Shown here in pieces: positions 55,043-64,000 of a stretch of 64,000 nucleotides of DNA. The translations under genes and the position numbers were made by a program. The stretch comes from Cryptomeria japonica. Lineage: Eukaryota > Streptophyta > Pinopsida > Cupressales > Cupressaceae. A model generated the notes under the pieces. It worked only from the letters and a program-made list of their open reading frames with translations. It searched no databases and was not told the origin of the DNA. Position 1 is the first letter of the stretch, and the number at the start of each line of letters is the position of its first letter. The stretch spans positions 187,658,391 through 187,722,390 of the forward strand of contig NC_081406.1 of assembly GCF_030272615.1 (NCBI RefSeq), given 5' to 3'.

Positions 55043-57860
55043 AAACTGCAGTACCTCAAAGGTAAACTAAAGGAATGAAACAGGGTCAAGTTTGGAAACA
55101 TTTTTGTGAATAGAAGAATGGTTGAAGCTGAACTCAAGGAACTGGAGTTGTCTATTTTGGACCATGGTATGACTTTGGATGCCTATAACAAGGAGAAGGC
55201 TCTTAAATCTAGACTTATAAATAAAAATCCAGAGAAGGCTGGCTAAAGGAAGGTGATTGAAACACAAAGTTTTTTCATAATTCAGTTAAAGTTAGGCGGT
55301 CTTAGAATAAGGCGATGGTCATCAAGAACAAGACTAACGTTGTCTTGGATAAGTTAGAGGATGTTAACAAAGAAGTTGTGGATTTCTTCACAGAGTTGTT
55401 TTCCAAGAGCTAGAGCTTATACTCTCTACACTAGGATACTCTTTTGAGTAGTATTCCGAAGGTAATTTCAAAAAATCATAATCATGTGTTGTGTAAACCT
55501 ATTTCAGTGGATGAAGTGAAGCAAGTTGTTTTCTTTATGATGGGTGAAAAGGCTCCGAGACCATATGGTTTTCCGACACTTTTCTACCAATAGTTTTGGG
55601 ATGTTGTGGGTCCTGAGGTCTGGCAAGTGGTGGAAGAAGTGAGAGTCAATCTCAAGGTGGAGAAATAACTAAATTGCACCTTTCTTACATTAATCCCTAA
55701 AGTAGAGAAGCCCTCTTCTTTTGGGGATTTTAGACCCATTTCTTTGTGTAACGTGCTATATAAGGTGATTTCCAAAGTCATTATGAACAGATTGAAACCT
55801 TTGCTCAAACTAATAATCTCGAAGGACCAAAGTGGCTTTGTGCTGGGTAGATCAATTTTTGAAGGACATTAGGAAAGCATATGACATGGTGGACCATTTT
55901 TTTTTGTTTCGTGTCCTTGGCAAGTTTGGGTTTTCTGCCCATTGGATTAATTGGGTGAAAGGGTGCATAGATGGGTCGTGGTTCTCTGAGTTAGTCAATG
56001 GAAGCCCACAAGGATTTTTCCAAGCTTCTCGTGGTCTAAGATAGGGGGACCCTCTTTCCCCTTTTCTATTTATCATTTTGGCGGAGGTTCTAGGAAGATA
56101 CATTCAAAAGATGAAAGTTGTAGGTAGATGGAAAGGTATTCTGGTTGTAGATGGTGTGGATGCAGTCACTCATCAATAGTTTATAGATGACATGCTCTTG
56201 TTTGGGGATGCCTCTCTAAAGGAAGCTTGACTTATAAAAAGAAACCTCAATATTTTTTGTGAATCGTCTAGGCAGCAGGCTAATTGGAAGAAATCAGACA
56301 TTTTCTTCTTCAACACTGACACTAGAAAGCAATGAGAAATTGTTAGGATACTGGGTGTCAAAGTTGGCTCTCTCGCAGGGAGATTTTGGGCAACACCTTT
56401 GTTTGGGGGGGCTAATAGGACACAGTTGTGGAAGAGATTATTTGATAGTTGTGTGAATAAGTTAGAAGGTTGGAAATGCAAATGGCTCACCTTTGTTGGT
56501 AGGCTATTACTGTTGAAATCAATATTATCGGTGATGCCAATTTACTCCATGACGTGTTTTAAAGTTCCAAACAAGATTTCTAGAAGTACCAATCAGTTTA
56601 TGAGGAAATTTTTTTGGAGCAGCAAGGGTGATCGGGATAAAATTCCATTGGTTTCATGGGATAAGGTGTTTCAACCTTGCCTGGTGGGAGGGGTTGGGCT
56701 CAGAAAGTGGTGCTTTCTAAATGAAGCAATGTGAGCAAAACTTATATGGCAGATGCATGTAAAGCCCAAACACAAATGGGTTCAAATTTTGAAACACAAA
56801 TATTTGGATTCGTTAGATGAGGAGAGGATTTTTATTGTTCGTGAACCTCCTAGAGGATCTACAATTTGGAATTTTTTATTGTCTTGCAAGAAAGTGATCA
56901 CATAGAACATTACTTGGCAATTGGGGAATGGGGAGAAAGCCAATTTTTGGACAGATTCCTAGGATGGTAAACCGACCTTATACTTGAGGGAGAATATAGA
57001 TTTTATCAAACATGCTTCTAAGGGTATTTGGGGCAAAAAAGTTAATGACTACTTATATGTAGAGTGTTCCAATGGAGTTGGTGTTTGGCAATGGAAAGAT
57101 ATTGAAGAGCTGCCATTATCTCCACAGCAAAAGAGGTGCTTCAGAAATATTTTAGAAGAGTACTCCCCAATTCTTAGTCCAAAGGAGGATGTTATCAAAT
57201 GGTGTGGTTCAAAATCAGGTGCTTATTCAGTTAAAATCAACTACAATATTATTGAGAATGTAGATCTCCAACCGGATTGGCCTTCTAAATTATGCTAGAG
57301 CTCTAAGTGTCTTCCAAAGGCTGGAGTTTTCACCTGGTTGGTAATAAAGAGGAGGATCATGAAGGGAGATAGAGTGATGTGTCTGGGATTCAATGATCCT
57401 TTCCAATGTGTTATGTGTAAAGAACAAGAGGAATCATTAGACTATTTGCTTTTAAATTGTGACTTGGCTTAGGGTGCTTGGAGGTTCGTCCTAGGTAAGC
57501 TAGGATGGTCAATTCCCCTCCTAGATAATATTACTGATCTTCTTAAGAGTTGGTTTTCGGAGAAGTGACAGTTTTGTCGAGTGTATGGACGGTCTCTCCT
57601 TCCATTGTTATATGGGAGTTGTGGAAATAAAAGAATAGGAGAATCTTTCAGGATAAATGGGAAGGGCTTGACAAAGTGTGTGGTAGGGTGGAGCAGTCTA
57701 TCTTTGAAGTAGTCTCTTCAATGATGGTTAATCAAAATTATGTGAAATATCCGTACAGTTTGGTTGACAGTTGCATTCTCGCAAAGTGGCCCCTCATCAA
57801 ACTTAGACCTGTTCATGGGTTCCCCATGGTTAATCCTTTGCGTGTTTCTCTCGATTAGGA
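55043..57860 (+). pseudogene. LINE ORF2 reverse transcriptase and zinc-binding region
   Basis: RT blocks visible across stops: LIPKVEKPSSFGDFRPISLCN (55690-55755), SGFVLGRSI, then after a frameshift KAYDMVDHFF and GDPLSPFLFIILAEVL (56047-56090), the catalytic box FIDDMLLFG (56180-56206, canonical F-A-DD), and the thumb region QLWKRLF to KWLTFVGRLLLLKSILSVMP. Further on, WPSKLC, FTWLVIKRRI and CVMCKEQEES with a following LLLNC form the zf-RVT type domain (57280-57470). At least eight stops and one or more frameshifts. Confidence 0.85.
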
Positions 57861-58335
57861 GGTTGTGAAGTGGTCAAAGTCAGAGGGGGGGTGGGTGAAA
57901 ATAAATTTCGATGGGGCCTCAAAAGGTAATCTGGGTACTTCAGGTGCGAGATGCATGGCCTGTGATGATGAAGGGAAGATCCTTTTCACAAGAGCAAGAA
58001 GGATTGAATATGGAACCAATAATGAGGCAGAGGCTCAATCGACCTTACTTGCGGCTGATTTGGCAGTAAAAATGAAGGCAACGAAGGTACACTTGGAGGG
58101 CGATTCCCAGGTTGTGATCAATGCCTCGATCAAAAGCGATACCCCATGTTGGAAGTTGAATAAATTTATACACTTAATTAGTAAAAAGCTAAAATATGTC
58201 CAAGATTTTTGTATCTCCCATGTGAAAAGAGGAGGGAATGTCATTGTTGATGACCTTTCAAATGTGGTGTGTGAGCTTGCTATAGGGGAAGTGAGGTGGC
58301 ATGATTATAAAGATGGTATCGTGCGATGGAGTTAA
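57861..58335 (+). CDS. LINE RNase H domain, uninterrupted
   Basis: A 156-codon intact stretch encodes an RNase H1-type fold, which cuts RNA in RNA-DNA hybrids. Catalytic residues are all present: Asp in NFDGASKGN (57910), Glu in TNNEAEAQ (near 58023), Asp in LEGDSQVVIN (near 58099) and Asp in VIVDDLSN (near 58249), the last within the usual ARG-x-N-x-x-A-D-like context HVKRGGNVIVDDLS. It is joined in the same frame to the broken RT upstream and ends at TAA 58333. No separate promoter or start is evident, so it is best seen as a surviving part of the LINE rather than an independent gene. Confidence 0.75.
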
Positions 58336-58350
58336 GGTACCCTGACAAGA

Positions 58351-59332
58351 TTGTATGCTTGCAAATTTCAATTACATGTCTTTCGATCGCCCTTTCAAAG
58401 TAGTAAGTCTAGCGTGTTAATGAGCATTTATTGCAGAATGTCCTCTAAAATGGTAGTAGCGGTGGAGCGTGCCATCTTTACTTCTAATTTTGGTATTCTT
58501 GCGCATTTAATGAGATTGGTTTGTGAGTTGGTGAAGGAAACTAGTTTTTGGTAGACTTCGTCGGGTTTTCTTTTGTAGTGTATATTTCCTATGGATGCCC
58601 AGTATGGAAGCAAATTTTACCTTGCAGTCTTCCAAGTTGATGCCAACTTTTTGGGGTCGTGTCCCACAAAAAAAGCTTGAGAAAATGTTTCTAGCAAAAG
58701 ACTCGTTGTTCTTGAAAGTGGTTTAGCTGGTCTTGGGGGAGGAGGTGGTGGTTATCGGCAACACGTATAGATGCAATGCTGATATATACTCCCTAATCAT
58801 GGCTTGGGGACTGGAATTGGGATATACATGCGCGAATGTGAGGAAGGTTTTGAAGAAGATTATTCCATAAGAATACTTGTTAAATTTGGAGTCTTGCTGG
58901 AATGGGTCGTTTCGAGTTGGGGCTTCAACCTCTCTAAAGGAATCCTAGAGGAAAATGTTGAAATGTGTTGCATTTCAGCATTCTTGAATTCAATTTCTTC
59001 ATCATCAAGAGGAAGTTAGAGCTCATTTCAGGGACAATGTGAGACGAGGTTGGGAAGGTCTAGTGGTTTACGTCTAGATAATGGAGCTTGAAGATGTAAT
59101 TCGACAGGCAAGTGTGGTGGAGAGGATGGTTGATGAGATGAGAAGTAGGAGACCGATTACGAGACAACTATCGGCAGAATTGGCAAGGCAGGTTGAACTG
59201 GGTGGTGTGGTCGGCGACGTTGGTGGAGTGGTGGAAGGACCAAATTCTCAAGGGGCTACTGTCGAAGGAATAGGGAGGACCAATGGAGGTTCATATGCCT
59301 TGGTCATAGGAGCTATGAAGAAAGAAATATGA
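58351..59332 (+). pseudogene. LINE 3' region with a conserved unknown ORF
   Basis: Downstream of RNase H a protein-like reading persists in pieces: SSKMVVAVERAIF then TSNFGILAHLMRLVCELVK (58435-58530), YRCNADIYSLIMAWGLELGY then RKVLKKIIP (58765-58870), LLEWV...GFNL, and ITRQLSAEL (59155). The second LINE at the right edge encodes the same segments on the minus strand, with conservative changes, so this is real coding sequence of the family. I recognise no domain. Stops (for example TAG at 58551, TAA at 58869) and shifts break it here. Confidence 0.55.
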
Positions 59333-59670
59333 GGTGTTCTATGGGCTAGGGTACTTTTGGGTGCCATTTTTGTTTGTTTAGTTAAAATTTTATTTGAAAA
59401 ATTTGAACTTTTTGCTTCTATTATAAACTATTTGAACAGTTTCGGCCATAATTTTGATTCGCATGATGTAATATGTGAACTTCCATTCTTGAAGCCGTGG
59501 GTGTGGGGTAGTATTTGAGCAGGCCACTGGTTTTGGAAATCGTGGTTTTAGATGGGTGATTTGGATGGCTTTTGTGGGTGGTTTGGGGAAGTGGTTTGAT
59601 ATTGGAAAATTTTGATGAAGTTGTACTGTTTAGTTTTAAATAATAAAATATAAATATTATCGAAAAAAAA

Positions 59671-61330
59671 TAATAATTACTCAACATTAATTAATTTAAT
59701 TAAATAAACATTATCCAACCATAGGACAATTAATCCAATCAATGATAAATCATACACACACACATAACCAACCGCACATAGATAGAATGAGATACCAACT
59801 CGAGACTGGATAACACTTACGCCCGACAAGACTGACAAGGTGAGCATACAAGACAATGAGTGGGTGAGGGAAAACCAAGTCATCTCCAACAACTACCATT
59901 GGGATTAGGATACGCTCAAACCTGTAAGACCAGGTGGAGTTGATGTTTGGTACCTGCAATCCTGCATCCATCGATAAACACAAAATAACATATATACAAT
60001 ATCATAGTAACAGGCAAGTGAAAGAGAATTGTAACACCTTATCATGCTCGTGATGAATGATAAGATATCGTCCCTTTCACGAAGATAGTCACCCAATACA
60101 AACACGTCTTATAAAATCATCATCATGAAGTAGGGTTAGTATCAGCATCATATATCATGAAATCATATAAAACACATAAGAATCTCGAATACATATAAGT
60201 ACATCAAGAAATACCATCCATCGAATAATCATAACATATCACCGATCACATAGACCATCAAAAGTCATCAATATAGCACATGTCCATATAGCATCATAAA
60301 TGTCTACAAATAGGAATAAAGCCATAATCACCATCAAAATATCATCACAAGTCTAGATAAGTCTATCAAAGCATAAATCAAAATATGAGTCTAGGAGGGA
60401 CACTACAGTATTTCTTTGAACAGGTTCATTGTCTAAAAAATCAAAGGAGAAAAACCAAATATGAGTGTTTTTCATCTTACCAAATTGAACGCACCTAAAT
60501 TTTGTTATTAACCCCATCTATGTTTAATTTTCTAAATTTACCCCAAAAAATTACAATTTGATATATGTGTATTATACCTACTCATGACAATTGCTTGAAA
60601 TAACGACACATTTCATGAATTTTTTTAAACGATTTGAAAAAAGAAGAGAGAGGTAGATCCACATACCAACTCGCCTTTAGATCTATTGGAAGCACCAAAT
60701 CAAGCTGCTCACACCCAAGCTGCCCAAATCAAGTTACTCTCTATACCCAACGAAACATTCCAAACTCTTTATCTATTCACTGTTTTACAAAAATTTCCTA
60801 TTATTGTCCTATATAATCTTAGTAAGATGTGCTGTCAAAAGAAGTTTAATTCCATTTTATAGAGATAGGGCTACTATTTTTGGATGATAAGACTATAGTT
60901 TTTAATTTTACTTTATTTGCTTGAATTTTTGTTTCATATAATAAAATAAAAGTATAACTTTATTTTTTTAGTTCATTCAATATAAAATAGATTTTTCTAT
61001 TTTCTTTTAAAAACAGATTTCTTCTTGAAAGATATTATATATAGTATTTCAAGTTAGTTTTTAGTTCTATTATTAAATATATAAACTTAACTTTAGTTTC
61101 TTCCTTTTCTTAAAAAAGATAAAGAAAACTATTTTATTTAATTTAATTTAAGTTGTTTTATTTGATTTCTTAATTCTTATACAATACTTAAATTTTAATT
61201 AGCTTAAATTTTGCTGTTTAAATTATTTAATTTTAATTAATTTTAATTATTTAATTTTAATTAATTTTAATTATTTAATTTTAATTAATTTAAATGATGC
61301 GTGTAAAGAAACTTAACTTTAGTTTCTGTC
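59671..61330. other. non-coding; probable LTR remnant on minus, then AT-rich
   Basis: Read on the minus strand from 60407 the sequence starts TGTAGTGTCCCTCC, close to the LTR starts at 23.6 and 8.8 kb, and continues to the LINE end at 59670, so a truncated LTR is likely. From about 60800 it is A/T-rich and passes into the tandem repeat at 61070. Minus-strand frames at 59.7-60.1 kb look incidental. Confidence 0.4.
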
Positions 61331-62655
61331 TTTTTTTTTTTGATCGGTAATGTGATTTTATTTATTTATTAAGAACAATTTTTAATTGGAGCTACGAACC
61401 GGTGGGGGTCACAATGAGGGACCCCTTCCTGGAGGGATTACATGATGAGGTATTAACACCTCCTCGATGATATGAATGCCACACTTACATATATTTTGTT
61501 ATATCTATCTTTCCTTATCACTCCATGTGCCTCATCTCTTCAAACATCTCCTTATCACTCTGTTACCATTCTCCTTATCTCTCCACTCCATACGCCTTAT
61601 CTCTCCAAACATCTCCTTATCACTCCATTATAATTCTCCTTATCTCTCCAACACGGGCTTTTTTTGTCGCTCCTTAAATTGGCAAAGGAGCATCATGATC
61701 TTGGCAGGGCACAACGAACACGAGGAGACATCAACGCCTTAGGCAACAACGAACACGAAGAGACATCAGCGCCTCACCAATGAGAATACCAATTGCAAGT
61801 CATGGGAGCAGCATGGACACCAATCACAGGAGGAGACCAGGTCAACCGTCAAATACCGCTACAACACAAAAATAGTGGTATGAACACCACCAAGAGAAAG
61901 TGTATCTACACAAGACGAAGGGACTCGAACATGGGACTGCCCTCTCAATAGAGCTCATGACAACCGTCACGCTACATGGTCATCCCCTTAGTTTATTCTT
62001 TTTTAAAGAAAGAAAACTATTTCATTTAATTTCACTTTAGTTATTTAATTTAATTTATTCAAATTATGTAATTTTTTAATTTAAGTTACTTTATTTTATT
62101 TTAATTAATTTTAATTTGATTAATTTAATTTAAGTTGTTTTATTTGATTTTTTTAATTCTTATACAATTTTGAAATTTTAATTAGCTTAAATTTTACTAT
62201 GTTTAAATTACTTAATTTAATTTAAGTTACTTAATTTTAATTATTTAAATTATTTTATTAATTTAAGTGATGTGTGAAAAAACTTAACTTTAGTTTCTTC
62301 TTTTTCTAAAGAAAGAAAACTATTTAATTTAATTTATTTAAGTTAAGTTGTTTTATTTGATTTATTTTTATTTTTATACAATTCTTAAATTTAACAACGT
62401 TTAAATTATTTAATTTAATTTAAGTTGTTTTGTTTTAATTTATTTAAGTTAATTAATTTAATTTAAGTTATTGCATTTAATTTTTTAATTCCTAGACAAT
62501 TCTTAAATTTTATTAGGTTATAGTTTTCATTTTAATTTTTAGTTATTTAATTTAATTTAATTAACTACATCAAGTTTAAAGTTATTTAATTTAATTTTAG
62601 TTATTTGTTTTAGTAAGTTAATTAATTTAATTTAAGTTATTGTATTTAATTATTA
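61070..62655. repeat. AT-rich tandem repeat array
   Basis: Irregular units of roughly 250-300 bases each contain CTTAACTTTAGTTTCT, AAAGAAAACTATTT, AAGTTGTTTTATTTGATTT, ATTCTTATACAAT and many TTAATTTAATT words. Anchors fall near 61080, 61311/61995 (one unit split by the SINE) and 62285. Diverged, so old. Confidence 0.7.
61331..61987 (-). mobile_element. tRNA-derived SINE with LINE-like tail
   Basis: On the minus strand the 5' end reads GGGGATGACC, with a box A TAGCGTGACGG (plus 61964-61974) and a perfect box B GTTCGAGTC (plus 61922-61930), the internal RNA polymerase III promoter of tRNA genes. The 3' end is ATTACCGATC plus about eleven A (plus 61331-61346), like plant LINE tails. Flanks TTAGTTTCTGTCTTTT (61319-61334) and TTAGTTTATTCTTTTTT (61988-62004) fit a degraded target duplication. 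At about 650 bases it is long for a SINE; the body has two internal duplications (CTCCTTATC words at 61540-61655; CAACGAACACGAGGAGACAT at 61712 and its near copy at 61747). Confidence 0.75.
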
Positions 62656-64000
62656 TTGTTTTTTATTGGTAATAGTTATATTTTATTAGTTAAGACTAAA
62701 AGGTACATCTGCATCAAAATTTCCAAAAACAAACCGCTTCCCCAAACCACCCACAGAAACCATCCAAACATCCCATCTAAAACCATAGTTTCCCAAAACA
62801 GTATACCGCTCAAACCCTACCCCACTCCCACACCATCAAGAATAGAAGTTCATAATTACATCATGGCAATAAAAAATATGGCCGAATTGTTCAAATCATT
62901 TATAACAGAAAATAGAAATTCAAGTTTTTTAAATAAACTATTATCTAAACAAACAGAGGCGCCCAAAAGTACCCTGGTCCGGAGAATTCCTCATCTCTCT
63001 TTCTTCGCAGTTGCTCCAGTCGAGGCATGTGAATCTCCAGTTGCCCTTTCTGCACCTTTAGCCGCTAGCCCACGTGAATTCGGTCCTTCTGTCACGTCAC
63101 CAAACCCACCAGCCACACCACCCACTACACCCTGCCTTACCAATTTCGCTGATAGTTTTCTCGTAATCAGCCTCCTGCATCTCATCTCATCTCATCCACC
63201 ATCCTCACCTCCCCACCCTCCTAACGGATTACATATTTGATTTCCATTATCTAGACATAGACCATCAGCCCTTCCCAACCTCGCCTTGCGTCATCCCTAA
63301 AACGGACGTGAGCTTCCTCGCAACGGTGAAGGAAATGGATTCAAGAGTGTCTCGCCCGCAAATCCACAATTTCCTCTGGGATTCTGTCAAAGAGATTGAA
63401 ACCCCATCCCAACATGACCCATTCCAACAAGAACTCCATATTTAACAGATACTCCTGTGGAATGATCTTCTTAAGAACTTTTCTCACATCCTCACACGAG
63501 TAGCCCAACTCCAGTCCCCAAGCCATGATGAGAGAATAAATGTCTTCTCTGCATCTATATTTGTGGCCGATAACCACACCTCCTCACCCAAGACCAACTG
63601 GATTGCCTTAAAAAATAATGGGTCTTTTACAAGAAACATCTTCTAGAGCTTTTTCAATGGGACGGGACCCCGAAAAGCTTGCATTAGCTTGGAGGACTAT
63701 AGAGTAAAATTTGCTTCCATTCTGGTGCTCGTAGAAAAAAAAATTACAAAGAAAATTCCGATGAGGTCTGTCAAAACCATTTACCTTCACCAACTTACAT
63801 ACTATTCTCATTAAATGCACAAGAATACCAAAATTAGAATTAAAAGTAACACACTCCACCACCGCCACCATTTCAGAAAGCATTCCACCATAAATGCGCA
63901 TTAACACGCGACCTTACTCATATGAAATGTCGGCTGATTGAAATGAAATTTGAAATTGCAGGCATACCAACTTGGCAGGAAACCTTAAATCCATCTCACT
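62656..64000 (-). mobile_element. 3' end of a second LINE, related to the first
   Basis: The minus strand from the window edge to 62659 matches + strand 58.4-59.67 kb: same 3' segments, the shared GGTGGTTTGGGGAAG near the end, then AATAAAATATAA and an A-tail (T-run at 62659-62664 on +). It continues beyond the window. With the first LINE it forms a tail-to-tail inverted repeat with about 3 kb between. Confidence 0.85.
62991..63907 (-). pseudogene. conserved 3' ORF of the second LINE
   Basis: Three pieces on the minus strand: 63907-63608 (TFNSNFGILVHLMRIVCKLVK), 63577-63341 (YRCREDIYSLIMAWGLELGY, VRKVLKKIIPQEYLLN, EWVMLGWGFNLFDRIPEE) and 63185-62991 (LITRKLSAKLVRQG). Each has a counterpart in the first LINE. 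The middle piece is less damaged here: where the first copy has a TAA, this one has CAG/CAA-type Gln. No family recognised. The pieces lie in different frames or are separated by stops, so the copy is broken. Confidence 0.55.

Larger units (their letters stand above)
52621..59670 (+). mobile_element. L1-type LINE with RNase H, decayed
   Basis: Order: ORF1 with zinc knuckle, endonuclease, reverse transcriptase, zinc-binding domain, RNase H, long 3' part, AATAAA-like signal and A-tail at 59663-59670. This is the architecture of plant L1 elements that carry an extra RNase H. The 5' end is placed where AT-rich sequence gives way to GC-richer sequence with an ATG at 52629. ORF2 has many stops and frameshifts. 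Confidence 0.88.

Noticed and set aside
1-64000. CRISPR arrays, rRNA or genuine tRNA genes, bacterial-type operons
   Set aside because: None seen; the hairpin arrays lack equal unique spacers, and the only tRNA-like promoter belongs to the SINE.

Overview
The window reads as a transposon-dominated stretch of a large seed-plant nuclear genome, most likely a gymnosperm or conifer (inference from density and nesting of LTR retrotransposons, very sparse host coding sequence and long AT-rich spacers; no marker gene fixes the species). There is no bacterial-style gene organisation. I find one convincing host exon and fragments of other cellular genes; nearly everything else belongs to retroelements or their remains.

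Layout. 1-6.9 kb: 3' two thirds of a Ty3/gypsy element on + (RT/RNase H fragment, integrase, a long broken extra ORF, polypurine tract, start of the 3' LTR). 8.8-22.1 kb: a coding-poor large LTR element (1.6 kb LTRs, TSD TCCTC) into which a very young Ty1/copia element (12.66-20.30 kb, TSD GTATT, near-identical LTRs, one 1363-codon gag-pol ORF) has inserted. The copia leader carries antisense fragments resembling host genes and three identical-shape hairpins. 23.6-29.3 kb: a second coding-poor LTR element with 1.5 kb LTRs. 29.66-35.80 kb: an older, broken Ty1/copia element with TSD GTTTG, inserted into the second copy of a local tandem repeat. 36.9-38.2 kb: a small TRIM-like element on the minus strand. 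38.2-43.0 kb: non-coding, with a striking purine-to-pyrimidine strand switch. 43.0-43.9 kb: 3' end of another LTR element with a hairpin array next to its polypurine tract. 44.5-45.0 kb (minus): first exon of a GH28 (polygalacturonase-like) gene. 47.1-48.9 kb (minus): PIF1-type helicase pseudogene. 52.6-59.7 kb: decayed L1-type LINE with endonuclease, RT, zinc-binding and RNase H domains. 61.3-62.0 kb (minus): tRNA-derived SINE inside an AT-rich tandem repeat. 62.7-64.0 kb (minus): 3' end of a second, related LINE, tail-to-tail with the first.

Relations. The elements can be ordered: the 8.8-22.1 kb element is older than the copia nested in it; the 29.7 kb copia is older still by LTR divergence. 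Most broken pol genes carry TAG stops where CAG is expected, as predicted for decay of CHG-methylated DNA. The most interesting signals are structural: at least four unrelated elements carry arrays of short hairpins in non-coding parts (after the PBS or before the polypurine tract), and in three of them the stem arms change together, which argues for selection on RNA or DNA structure.
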